Shown one piece after another: positions 37,701-48,353 of a stretch of 64,000 nt of DNA. The notes under the pieces are model-generated. The model saw nothing but the letters and a program-made list of their open reading frames with translations. It was not told the DNA's origin and ran no database searches. A program made the position numbers and the translations under genes. The stretch's first letter is position 1. Every line of letters begins with the position of its first letter. The stretch is taken from contig JAIWNE010000021.1 in the NCBI GenBank assembly GCA_025331445.1, positions 1 to 64,000 on the forward strand, read 5' to 3'. Origin of the DNA: Blakeslea trispora (taxonomy: Eukaryota; Mucoromycota; Mucoromycetes; Mucorales; Choanephoraceae).

Positions 37701-39144
37701 AAGGGGGAATACTAGGTGTGGATTGTTTTTCTGCAAACTAATCTTTTTGTTTTATTTTTCTTTGTTGCACTGTAGGCATTGCAAAAATACGTGAGTACAC
37801 TTGAAGCACCATTTCAAGATATTAGATACTAATGATCTTTATATTAATAGGGCACCTCGTTTGGTATTCAATACAAAAACGACAAGTATATTACAGCCTC
37901 CAGAGCTCATGCCAATCGATTTGATCTATTCTGAAGAAGAAATTTGGATCCGCTTGCAGATACGTGAGCTTCTGTTCCGCTTCGGAGACCTATACAAATT
38001 TGACTATAAGTATATTGCATCACTACAGAATGCACAAGGTGATTGGCGGCTTAAGAGACTTGGCGCGTACATTGTATGTCATGTATTGACCATCCTCAGT
38101 ACAAGCACACACTACGACCTTACCTGCTTAGACACAGAAGACACAATCCCACAAATGGCCAAACGCATCTTGAATGGGTGGATGACAGAGAAAAGACTAA
38201 ATCAGATGTACATGGATACTCAGACAAGACACCAAGCACTTATTGATGTGATTCTACAAGAAGGTATGTCAGGCAAGCGATGGCTGGAGATAGCAGAACT
38301 ACTGGCAGCGGCACAAGTAGAAAACATACCGATACCTACTTCCCGCGATCTCGTTCAGAAAACAAAGAGCACAGATGACATGGATATTGACGAAGAAGAG
38401 CGCATCCAAGAGATAGAGCTCAAACTTAGACGTTTCCAAAAATCTTCACGTAGTTTATCTTTGTTGTCACTCAAAGATGAACTGAGCCTAATTCATATGT
38501 TACTTGAGCTTATCTTGTTTGAACAAGAAGCCAAACAATCGCTTATAGCACCCAACAAAACAAAAGAGATAGAACTTGAATTCAAAAAACGAAGTAAAGA
38601 GTTTTTTGCAGAAGATATCAAGAACAAGAGTAGAAAAAATGCGCTTAAAAATAGAATGACACAACTCTCATGTGTTCGAGATAAAGAAGAAGAATTAGGA
38701 AAGGTCCAAGTCGAACTGGATTCGCTAGAAACATATACAAGGGACGAACGTTTAAAGTTTGAGACACATAAAATTGAGCACGATACTTACATGGCTAAAG
38801 CACAGCGAAGGACAGGCCCTTTAGGTACTGACCATCTAGGCAATGAATATTGGCTGTTTAGCAACATGCTCAGTCTTCACCATGGAAACGACTTGCGCAA
38901 CAGTGAACCTCATTGGGCTTATGGTGTCATTATCATAGGGCCTGGATTTATGCAATCGAATGAAAGAAAATGGTGGTCATTAAGAGGCAAACAAAACCTA
39001 TCTTCACTCGCAGATTGGCTAAAACAAGAAGAGCGACTTCATAGTAACGAAGCACTAGGCTCAATTGCAAACAAAGTGTATCAACGCATAGAGTACCTGA
39101 CTGCATTGGAATGGGTAGTTTACGGTGATGGATATTTTTCGTAA
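37171..39144 (+). CDS. CDCA7-type zinc finger (zf-4CXXC_R1) protein with WHIM-like region
   Basis: Exons 37171-37335, 37401-37630, 37776-37790 (15 nt), 37851-39144; 567 residues. The N-terminal third carries a cysteine pattern of the CDCA7 R1 zinc finger: CANC, C...C, FCTDC, CLICRGICPCEHC, with the hallmark CRGIC. The rest is helical: IRELLFRFGDLYKFD (DDT-like), LLSLKDELSLIHMLLELI (WHIM1-like), a coiled coil around 400, and RTGPLGTDHLGNEYWLFS (WHIM3-like G-x-D-x-x-x-N-x-Y-W), then a conserved-looking C-terminus. CDCA7 proteins recruit the HELLS/DDM1 remodeler in DNA-methylation maintenance, and WHIM proteins pair with ISWI remodelers, so a chromatin role is likely; partners are inference. The start is uncertain: ATG 37171 is the first that reaches the finger in frame. 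Confidence 0.82.
37655..37697. repeat. GA microsatellite in intron
   Basis: An uninterrupted GA run of about 20 units in the second intron of the CDCA7-type gene (37631-37775). Probably polymorphic in length; no coding effect. Confidence 0.85.
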
Positions 39145-40853
39145 CAATAAACTATTTTGAAAAAAAAATGCATTCGTGTTGGTGGAAATGCTATAAAATC
39201 AACCATAGTCATTGACAATAAGCGTGATGCAAGATATGGAAGGGAAAGAAAAAAAAAAGAGGCAACAGGTAATGCAACATATTTTCGCATGGGAATAGGT
39301 CCATCACTGTTTATCCCCTTGTAATTATCAAGGCATTACGCCAATAGCACATACAATAGCTATTAAAGAGGGAGAGCTGCAAAAGCTTATTTTTTTTTAT
39401 TGAATTGGTGTAATTTTTAAATATGAGGCCTTGTTGGACTGACTTGATATAGGAAAGTGCAAGCCTTTTTTTTAAAAAAAAAAATCAAGGCCTCAAATCA
39501 GAAAGGCAAAATTGGATGTTTTAACAGTGAAAAACAAAACTACAACTATAAAGGATAACCTCGTGAAAAGTATGCGTTGAACAGATGCTGCCAGAGGAAA
39601 GCATGAATTCGACGAGAAGCAAAAGACACGTTGATAACAAGATACAGAACATGTCTTTTCGCAAAGAAAAGACTTTGAAAGTTACAACATGCTATTCAAC
39701 CAACGAATCCTATTCTAAGCATTTTAAGCAATATCAAGTATTGACAAGTGATGTTGATACATTCTCTCGCTCAATGTATAAGTTTCTTCAATTGCAAACA
39801 AGTGAATTAAAAGTGAAATTGCGATAACAATGGGTTATGGAATGACTTTTATACTGTGATTTCCATTCGAAAAAAATTTGTCTGTGCCCATAATTCAACA
39901 CATGATTCAACGAGGGCCTAGAGAACAGAGTATGTAAACTAAGAAACAATGAACCATGATTTGATAATCTATCAACTATCTCTTGATGCTAAAGACTATA
40001 TTTCGTTAGTTTTGCTGATTTTAATGAGACTTGCTTCCTTACCGCAATTGAACAGTTTCTAGAAATAATTTATGCGAGTTGAAAGTTACAAAGAATCCAT
40101 GTTTTTTTTTATATCCATCATGACCTCAGGTCAAGAAATGCTAAACTACAAACTTATGAACAAAAAAAAATTGGCAATAGAGCTCCACAAAAAGAGAAAT
40201 ATCTAGCAAAAAGAAAAACGAATGTTTGTAATTGAGGCGTAACAGAATCTAAAGTTAACTCTTCCCTGCTCTTTAATTCCGTAACGCTACCCAAGCAAAA
40301 CAATTCAGCATTTTGTAGGCTCAGAAAACTATCGTTAAACCATACAAAGCTTTGTTACATTTGTAAGTTTTTAAACTTTAATACGATTCATGCATATTAT
40401 TGGCTGATTGCTTTGTCAATAGGAACCTACAGGGCTTTGTGCTCTCCTATGGTTTTTGTAAGCAACCTTTCTTTCTTCTTCCTTTTTTGGCACAATTCTA
40501 CCTTTCAACCAGCTTCACTCCCTTTGATCTCCTAGTGCATTTGTCTATACACTCGAAAAAAACTATCCATAATAAAATAGAGAATATAATATCATAAAAA
40601 GCCTTTCATGACCTCCTGTATTAATCATTGATCTGCTCCTATTTCTCTTCATTTGACACTTGTATTTATTTGCACCTGCTCTTTTCGTTTTATTTTTTTC
40701 TTTTCTCTCTTTTTTTTGGTTTTTTTCTCTTTTTTATTTTGTTTTTTGTGTCTTTCCTTTAGTTTTATATATATTTATAGATATATATTCTGCTTTTTTT
40801 TTAAAGTTAATTAATATAACAATAGTTTGAACTATAGAGTTCTGATAATCATT
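39145..40853. other. Intergenic, no gene seen
   Basis: AT-rich spacer. A 10-bp inverted repeat (TGAGGCCTTG near 39424 and its complement near 39487) flanks T and A runs. An 80-codon frame at 39585-39827 is lysine/serine-rich and matches nothing I know. A long T-rich tract (40680-40810) precedes the Gin4-like kinase, as in other promoters here. Confidence 0.5.
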
Positions 40854-43783
40854 ATGCAAAGAGCTACTCCCAGTCAAATACAACCTTGTCTATATCCACA
40901 GCATGTATCAGATAAATCCCAAATATATAGACCTAATTCTCGAAGACCATCTGCTTCTGCAGCCAGTACAAGATCATCCAAATCAATTCGTGATAGAAGA
41001 CGAAGCTCGGGCGCTCTTTCAACTCATTCCCAGTACAAGCCAAAGAAGTACATTGGTGACTATGTAGTAGGCAAAACACTTGGAAAGGGTGCCTCAGGTA
41101 AATAGCTTCCTTCTCATGTAATCTTCAAAACATGCTTTAACATCCATTTGGTTTTTGCTGAATAGGTCGAGTCAAACTAGGTGTTCACAAACATACAGGT
41201 GAACAAGTAGCGATAAAGATTATCAGTAAAACACACTTGGCTGCCAATCCAGCCATCGAGAAAGCAGTCCGTCGTGAAATCGCTATAATGAAACTAATCC
41301 ACCATCCAAATGTCATGTCATTGATTGATGTCATTGATGATCCTTCCTCTCCAGACTTGTAAGATTTTCTTTTTCTTTTTCGCCCTATTTGCACATGTAT
41401 GCAATTAGATATCTACTCTTTTGTTTGTAAAATCTCTTTCATCTGGCTTCCTGTCTAACAAATAATTTCTTTTTAGATATCTTATTCTTGAATATGTTCA
41501 AGGTGGGGAGTTATTTGAATATCTGGTTAGTAAAGGCCGTCTTAGTGAATCAGAAGCTCGCCATCACTTTCAGCAAATTATTTTGGGTCTAGATTACTGC
41601 CATCATCATCTTATATGGTAAATGAGAACTGCCCATTTTCTTCTTCTGTAATAACACTCCTATTTTTCGTAGTCATCGTGACTTGAAGCCAGAGAACTTG
41701 TTACTCAATTCAAAAAACAATATCAAAATTGCAGATTTTGGTATGGCATCACTACAACCGGTTGGATCTTTATTAGAGACAAGTTGTGGGTAAGTTCTAC
41801 AGTATGTATATAGAAGGGCTTGTCACCGAAATACTCGTTCTGTTTCTGATCTCCCATTGCATTGGATTTGCTATCTAGTTCTCCTCATTACGCAAGCCCT
41901 GAAATTGTTGCAGTAAGTCAAGTTTTCTGACATTTTGTACATGTTAATTAATTTCTTTTACCTGCAGGGAATGCCCTATCAAGGCTCATCATGCGATATC
42001 TGGTCATGTGGTGTTATTCTTTATGCGTTACTGACAGGGCATTTACCCTTCGATGATGAGAACATTCGACAACTTCTGAAGAAAGTGAGGTCAGGGAAAT
42101 ATGTTATGCCAGACAATATATCTCGATCAGCTCAAGATCTCATTCGGCGCATTCTAGTGGTTGATCCTTCCAAAAGACTCAATGTAATGTGCAATTTAAA
42201 TTGTCTTAAAAAAAAGCAGTTATCGAATATTACCCTTTGTAGATGCAACAAATTATGTTGCACCCTTGGTTCAGAGAAGTAGAACCATTCAATTTATATA
42301 CATTGCCTGTTCCACCTTCTAAAAGGGAAATTGGCCAACCTGTTGCAAGAGCATCAGAAATTGATGAACGATTGCTAGAAACTATTAAATTTTTGTGGGG
42401 AGAAACACAAGACCAAGCAGTTGTAGATGCTTTGCTACAAAAAGAGTAAGTTGTCTATCACTCTTGTACATCATTTCTCTCTTTTTTTTTTTTTTTTTTT
42501 ACCTAAGACAATGAATATAGACACAATATGCAAAAGGTAGTATATGTCTTACTGCAACGACATGCAGACAAACATTGGCAAAATGAACACAATGATGAGA
42601 GCGACGATGAAGGCAGTTATAGAGGTAATTCATTCTCCCTTATTTGATCTCCTTATTTTCCTTCTCTCCTTCTCTTCCCTCTCCTTCTCCTCCTTTTTCT
42701 TTTTATTGCTCTTAAAATAATAACATTTGTTCTTTGAAAACTTAATGAACTATATATAGATAATTCTCAGCGTCAGTACTATACTTTGGGGCGTAAGTCT
42801 GTTAGAAGTAGAAACCGCTTATCTATCAATGGTAATCCGGCATCCAAATCTATGTCAGGTACCACCTCAACTCCATACCGTCCTGTCAATCCATGGATGC
42901 CTGAAACAAAACCCACGCTGCCTAAAAGACAATCAACAGCTACTCTAAGAAGTGAAAAGGGCTTGATTGACATTCCATGCTCATCTCCTCCATTGCCTTC
43001 GCTTGCTCTCAAACCAGACAAAGTAAAGAAGAGTGAGACATTGTATTCCAAGTTTGTGAAGCCGGTATTGTCACCTTCTAGAAAGCAGCATTATCCGACA
43101 CAAAAGATTATGCACAGGTAGCTTTTATTTAGTAATCTTTTTTTGAGAGTACTCACAAACTGTTATTGTATAGACCAAATCGTTATGAAGAGACTTCATC
43201 AAGAGAAGATTTACAAATGAGCCCTATACCTAGTCCCAAACCTGCTTCTTCAACTTGGGTGGGCACTTTGCGTCGCAAAAATCCATTCAACAAAGCTAAC
43301 GGTGGCACTAACAAATTTGACATTACAATGGAGCCATCTGATTATCAACACACAAGGCCCGGAACACATCGTATCACTAACTCAAACATACTACAACGCA
43401 ACAGAGTAGACCCTACACTAACTGAAGAGTCGAGTACTTCAAGGAAATCAGCTACAATGAATGCAAGAAAGTTCTCTTTGCGTATTGCTAATACTTTTAA
43501 GAATGATGAGGACAACAAGAAGTTTGGATTTACCTTCAACAACACCAAAAAACAGAGAAAGCAGCTGGACCTGTCTATTTTTCAATCAAAAAACGAATCT
43601 AGCCTTCCAAATCCTCCAACATTGTTATCCGATGAAAGCACTTTAAACAGTAGCTCTAGTACAAGCTCTAGTACTCAAAGTAGCTACTTTCAAAAAGCAT
43701 CAACAAAGGCTGGCAGCAATATGTCTTCAAATCTTAAGACACAAAAATTTTTCACTTTTCTAAAGAGCTTTACGCTTCAATAA
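40854..43783 (+). CDS. Gin4/Hsl1/Cdr2-like (NIM1 family) protein kinase
   Basis: Ser/Thr kinase of the SNF1-related branch that in fungi links septins and cell size to mitotic entry by restraining Wee1. Ten exons: 40854-41097, 41166-41358, 41477-41617, 41673-41789, 41879-41912, 41968-42183, 42243-42445, 42521-42624, 42760-43117, 43174-43783; 739 residues. Kinase domain about residues 68-330: [71 protein letters not shown] short UBA-like helical region may follow ([13 protein letters not shown]). The tail is basic, rich in Ser/Thr-Pro sites and ends in SFTLQ. No KA1 domain is evident, and at 739 residues it is shorter than yeast Hsl1 or Gin4. Assignment to the NIM1 group is firm; which paralogue is not. 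Confidence 0.9.
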
Positions 43784-44560
43784 ACTAGATGGCTTTTTCT
43801 TACAGCAATCATTGTATTCATATGACTATCATATAGGGGCGGTTTGAAAAAAAAAAAGCAATAGTTTTTGTTTTTAATTAATTGCTATTTGAAGGATACA
43901 AGCGAATGAGTTTTATAAACAGAACGATTTGTAGAGTAGAGCCAACGTATACAAACATTTGATAGTTACTTTGTTAGAGCTCACTCACTTTGGATTCAAA
44001 TATCCTGTTCCTTGAGTGAGTTTTAGCACTCTCTTTTATCGTTTATAGTACTAGTGTAAATGGAATATTAAAAGCTCTGTATCGCTCAACAAACATGGCC
44101 TTTTGCATTTGTGCTTTCTTATAACTAAAAAATATATATTGCTTTTCCTGAAATTTGGAGACATCAAGATAGAAACAATAAAAAAGCATACCCGAAACCA
44201 AAACAGATTCCGTTGATCCATGTCTGTCGCTCAGAAAGTATAGTATACCAACCTAAATGAAAGCTACAGTCTAGAACTACAAGTGTATGTTGTTTGATTT
44301 AATTCATAATGGAGAGTTTGTATGCTTCTAAACTTGGCTACTCAGTAACTATGCGAATATGCTTTAAAGGAGTCATTTCTCCCTATGCCTTCTTTCAAGC
44401 TGTTTATGATTATTACAAGATAGTTGTTATGTATAAACTTATTGCAAGTAAATTCTGACAAATTCATATACTCGAGATTTTTTTCTTTAAGCAAAAATAT
44501 TGCTTATGTTTGGTACTCCTAACTCTGACTATAGATAACACGCAAAATTAGTTCTAATCT
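43784..44560. other. Convergent intergenic spacer
   Basis: Lies between the 3' ends of the Gin4-like kinase (+) and the RBR ligase (-). AT-rich with no coding frame recognised; both polyadenylation sites should be here. Confidence 0.55.
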
Positions 44561-46096
44561 CTACTTGAATTTCAGCAGTAGAGAATACGTTACCCTATCT
44601 AGATCACTTTCAGGCATATTTCGGATTGATCTGCTTGCATTGTTCATCTTATTGGTAGCACAAACAAAATAGCCGCAATTCTATGATTGATTGTTTAACA
44701 TAATAAGAAAACAAGTAAAAGCAACCTTAAACTTACCTCTGACCATGGTAGTCGGCATTCCCAACAGAAGATGAAACCGCATAGCGTACATTCTACTTTG
44801 TTACAGCCTTCATCGCGATGAATCATGATGGAACAGCAAGGGCACTTTCTGCTAAATTCAAGCTTCCATTTCAGTGTCTCTGTGTCACCATGACTTATTT
44901 GTTGTTGTTGTTGCCATAGAACATGTTGTTTCATATTATCCTCACATGTCAGCTCTTTATGAGTGTTTTCTCCACACTGCAGACAGAAAGACTGACCACA
45001 AGTTGAACTTTATGATAATTATCATCAGAACTACATGAAAATAACACTTGCATTGCACATAGTTACCATTGAATGTTGGGAAAGAAGAAGATATGGTCAA
45101 ATTGTAGTTTCTTCCAAGATTCTGGTCTTACTTCTAATTGCAAGATTTTGGACGAAATCAGCTTAACTTGCTCTAGCTGATAATCTGTTTGAGATGCAGA
45201 CTTTAGTTGCTCAATCAAACGATGATGAAGATGTGGCAAGGTTGAGTTGCGCCATTCTTGTCCACAAAAGATTCGGATCCAAGATGTTCCCTCTGGCAAG
45301 TAGCTTACTGTGCGTACAAAAGATTGTAGCATTAAAGCGACTTCGTTGGATAAACTTATAAAGATCAACAAATTTTGCAGATAAACAATGATATCACAGC
45401 TTACCTTCTGCAAGATGCATACTGTAGAGAATCACATGGAGTCATCTCTGTTTCACAATGAGGACAACATCTTGAAAATGTACGATAAGGGCGGTTGAAT
45501 TTGTTATATCGCTCTATAATGGCTTCAGGTACATACTTGGCCCATTCATGTTGTGCGATGTTAATCTTACAGACAGGACATCGAATCTTAGTCACGCTTA
45601 AACCCCAACTCGAGTTGACCGCTTCAGTAACATATTTCTGAAAGCAATCAGTGCAAAACTGGTCTCTACAATACTCGAGACAAAAATCAAGCTTTCGTTC
45701 AAAACATATAGAGCATCCTTCCATGTATTTTTGCATATCGTCGGCACGATCAGAGCGCATCATCCCCTCTTGCTGCTGCAAATGTGCTGTTAAAGGATGA
45801 GTATGTCCAAACAAGAAATGGAAAATAAACAGGTATTTTTGCTCTCTCGACAGATACAGAATGTTTAATATATATCTTGCTGCAGTAATAAAGCATTGTG
45901 CAATAAGATAAGATGGGAAGAGAAACACAACGATCAGTGAAATGGAGATTGGATGCTTAGCATATGACTTTATAACCAAGAGAGGCGTGGAGACGAATAT
46001 GCAATACATATACTCCAGAAATATCGCAAATATAAAATACACGAGACTCTTTGTGCTGGTAAAAGCTCTTCTATATCCGTGTCCTTGTGCATTCAT
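44561..46096 (-). CDS. Membrane-anchored RBR-type E3 ubiquitin ligase
   Basis: RING-in-between-RING ligase that takes ubiquitin from an E2 onto its own cysteine before passing it on. Exons 46096-45405, 45303-45067, 45007-44737, 44680-44561; 439 residues. The N-terminus has two hydrophobic stretches (residues about 17-45 and 51-85), likely membrane anchors. RING1: CSICFERKLDFC, FCTDC, CPVC. IBR: FPNIQCSTCGQSFCLQCGE. RING2: CPCCSIMIHRDEGCNKVECTLC followed by FCWEC, with the catalytic cysteine in GCNK. The exon joins were chosen because they restore these cysteine pairs (acceptor at 45304 rather than the nearer AG; TG|T across 45067/45007). Its start is 87 bp from the stop of the DcpS gene on the same strand. 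Substrate unknown. Confidence 0.88.
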
Positions 46097-46183
46097 GATG
46101 AAAGAAAGAGAAAAAGACAAAGAAAGAAATGAGCAAAAATTGTAATTCTCACTTTATTTGTTGCTGTTACAAATATAGCAACA

Positions 46184-47068
46184 CTAATGCCATGTATGTT
46201 CTGTAAACAATGCATGTCTTGAGCCTATAGTAAATGGAATAGTTGCTTTTTGATAATAATCTGTGCAAAGTTCAATATTGTTGATCACGGTGTCCAACAA
46301 ATGAGCTTGGCCCGAAAAGACACCGGGTGCATCACTGAAGGAAACAGCTGTGATATGCAAATGAAAGTGATAGTAAGAGGGCTGATAATGAACAAACAAG
46401 CGTAACTGATGGGGCATCAAGCCTGTCTTCTCTTGCACAAGGCGATGAACCGTCTCTCTAAGTTTCTTCAAGAAGGCTAGGTGATGATGATTCAAAGAAC
46501 GCAATGAAAGAATGTCCGAACGCATAGCAATAGCTACCCAATAAAGTGTCTCTAGTTCGCCGTCCCACTTCATATCAGGTAGTACTGCGAATCCTGTTTC
46601 TGGATCATGGTCGTGGTAGATAACACGTTCTGCCTCTGCAGAGCCATTCAAGATGTTGTCAACCCATTGTGTACGCTTTGAAGGTATACTTTTTATGTAA
46701 GGCAACGTGATATCATGATAATGAGCAGGTGTTTCCAGTAGCATGACGCGTGGCTGAGCTTCGTATTTTGCAATATGAACGTCTGTTGCTGGAAAAATGT
46801 ACTTCAACCGGATGTCTAGATCATCACTGCGTAAAGCTGTTGTGCACCATCCATAGATGTTGTTTTCCACGAGATCTTGCACTTTGCAATGGTCTACATG
46901 AGCTGCCAGTGTTGGAATCGCGTCAGATTCAAACTGAGTTCTTTCGAACGAGAGAATACAGTCTTGTTCGTCTACTTGGCCCAGAACATGGAGCAGCTTT
47001 GTGCGGGTATCGTTTGACAAAACCCTTTCAAATTTGAACTTAGTCAATATATCGCTAAAAGAAACCAT
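46184..47068 (-). CDS. DCS1: Scavenger mRNA-decapping enzyme DcpS (HIT family)
   Basis: Pyrophosphatase that hydrolyses the m7GpppN cap left after 3'-5' mRNA decay. Single exon, 294 residues. Seen: the family N-terminal domain, the VIYHDHDPETGFAVLPDMKWDG stretch (written in parts: VIYHDHDP, GFAVLPDMKWD), a central helix rich in leucine, and the HIT triad region YHFHLHIT with the histidine nucleophile in the H-x-H-x-H pattern. Length is slightly shorter than yeast Dcs1 or human DcpS, mainly at the N-terminus. ATG 47068 is the first in frame; upstream sequence only offers TTG. The RBR ligase follows 87 bp downstream on the same strand, and no shared function is evident. Confidence 0.93.
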   Translation of the reverse strand: MVSFSDILTKFKFERVLSNDTRTKLLHVLGQVDEQDCILSFERTQFESDAIPTLAAHVDHCKVQDLVENNIYGWCTTALRSDDLDIRLKYIFPATDVHIAKYEAQPRVMLLETPAHYHDITLPYIKSIPSKRTQWVDNILNGSAEAERVIYHDHDPETGFAVLPDMKWDGELETLYWVAIAMRSDILSLRSLNHHHLAFLKKLRETVHRLVQEKTGLMPHQLRLFVHYQPSYYHFHLHITAVSFSDAPGVFSGQAHLLDTVINNIELCTDYYQKATIPFTIGSRHALFTEHTWH

Positions 47069-47588
47069 AAAGAAAAAATTAGGTGTAACCTTCAAATTGA
47101 TCTTGAATAGAAACAGCTCAGTTTTTAACTAATCAATGATGGAAGCTTTTTGTTTGTGATAAAGTACTAAAGTAGTGTCTCAAAACGAGGCTGAGAAAAT
47201 GTACATGTTACACTAGTACACATTCATTTGCAAGCTTTTTACAGGCTTTCTACAAGCTTTCTACAAGCTTTTTACAAGCTTTAATGATAGAACATTTAGT
47301 AATATTGAGCTTACGTAACTTTGTCGAGAACAAAAGGTACCTTGCTTCCTTCTTATCTCAAAGCTTTTGCCTGATTTCTTCTCTGAACTTCTAGCTTCCT
47401 GTCTACTTTCTTCCTCTTCTCCATTGTTTGTTGTTTTTCTTGTCAGAAAAACGGTAACTGTAGTTGAACTTAAAGAAGTAAAAACAATGTCGCATGAGAT
47501 ATACAGTGATGATGACAGTGTAACAGAAACAAAGACAGAGTCCGAAAAGGGGAGAGCTGATACTCAATGACCGGTTGAGTTCTCGATT
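47069..47588. other. DcpS 5' region with short tandem repeat
   Basis: Upstream region of DcpS (reverse strand). It includes an 11-bp tandem repeat (about 4.5 copies of AAGCTTTCTAC, with CTTTTT variants) at roughly 47233-47283. No gene was recognised. Confidence 0.55.
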
Positions 47589-47611
47589 GCACCATCTCCA
47601 CAAGCAGATTG

Positions 47612-48353
47612 CACAGACTCAGCGATTATACATTGCATGGTCATACAGTCTTGGAAACGAATATTGTGCTTCAGCTTTTTTGGTTAAGCTGTGGATGCTG
47701 AAGTCCATGTTCTGTCTGTGATTTTCTTAAAGCTGTAGACGCGTACTCTTTTTTTCTATCTTTTGTTTTCTCTTTTTCTCTCATTTTTTTTTATGAAGAC
47801 TGACATCCTAAGACAAAAAATGTTTATTCGTTTCGTTTTATTTGAGCATCTACTAGTTACGGCTATGTTGACTAGCACCATCCTAAGATTCAGTCTACAA
47901 ATGTACAACCTAAAAAATGCTTTCTTCTTCAAAATCAGCACTGGTAAATTTTTTGAGTATGTCTTTATTGAATGATATCTTCCTAAGTTGTTGTGTTATT
48001 CTGCATATCAGTTTTTTTTTTCTTTTTTAATAGAAGGCATAATCATTGTACAAGGCTATTATTAAGAGAGAGAGTTTTCATCTAATTGCTCAAGATCATA
48101 TTCTCAGTAATAACGTACATGCTCCTGCTATTTACATGACCTGAATCTATTTTAATTCATAGTTACTTTGAAACAAGAAAAGTTTGAGTACTATCTCAAA
48201 ATTACTGCTCAGTATAATTATCAAGCTAGCAATGAAATAACATCATAGATAGAACATGGACTTCAGCATCCACAGCTTAACCAAAAAAAGCTGAAGCACA
48301 ATATTCGTTTCCAAGACTGTATGACCATGCAATGTATAATCGCTGAGTCTGTG
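47612..48353. repeat. Foldback structure with 102-bp inverted arms
   Basis: The left arm 47612-47713 and right arm 48251-48353 are reverse complements of each other over their whole length, differing by one base in a T/A homopolymer. The interior is 537 bp and AT-rich. Homology extends weakly beyond the outer ends (GCACC...TCCACA at 47589 against its complement near 48372), with a 13-base indel, so the arms look like part of a larger diverged inverted duplication. No target-site duplication or transposase is seen. It could be a nonautonomous foldback element, and if transcribed it would form a long hairpin. Confidence 0.85.

Noticed and set aside
39424..39496. Hairpin with TGAGGCCTTG arms
   Set aside because: Only 10 bp and flanked by homopolymers; no sign of a terminator or small RNA gene.
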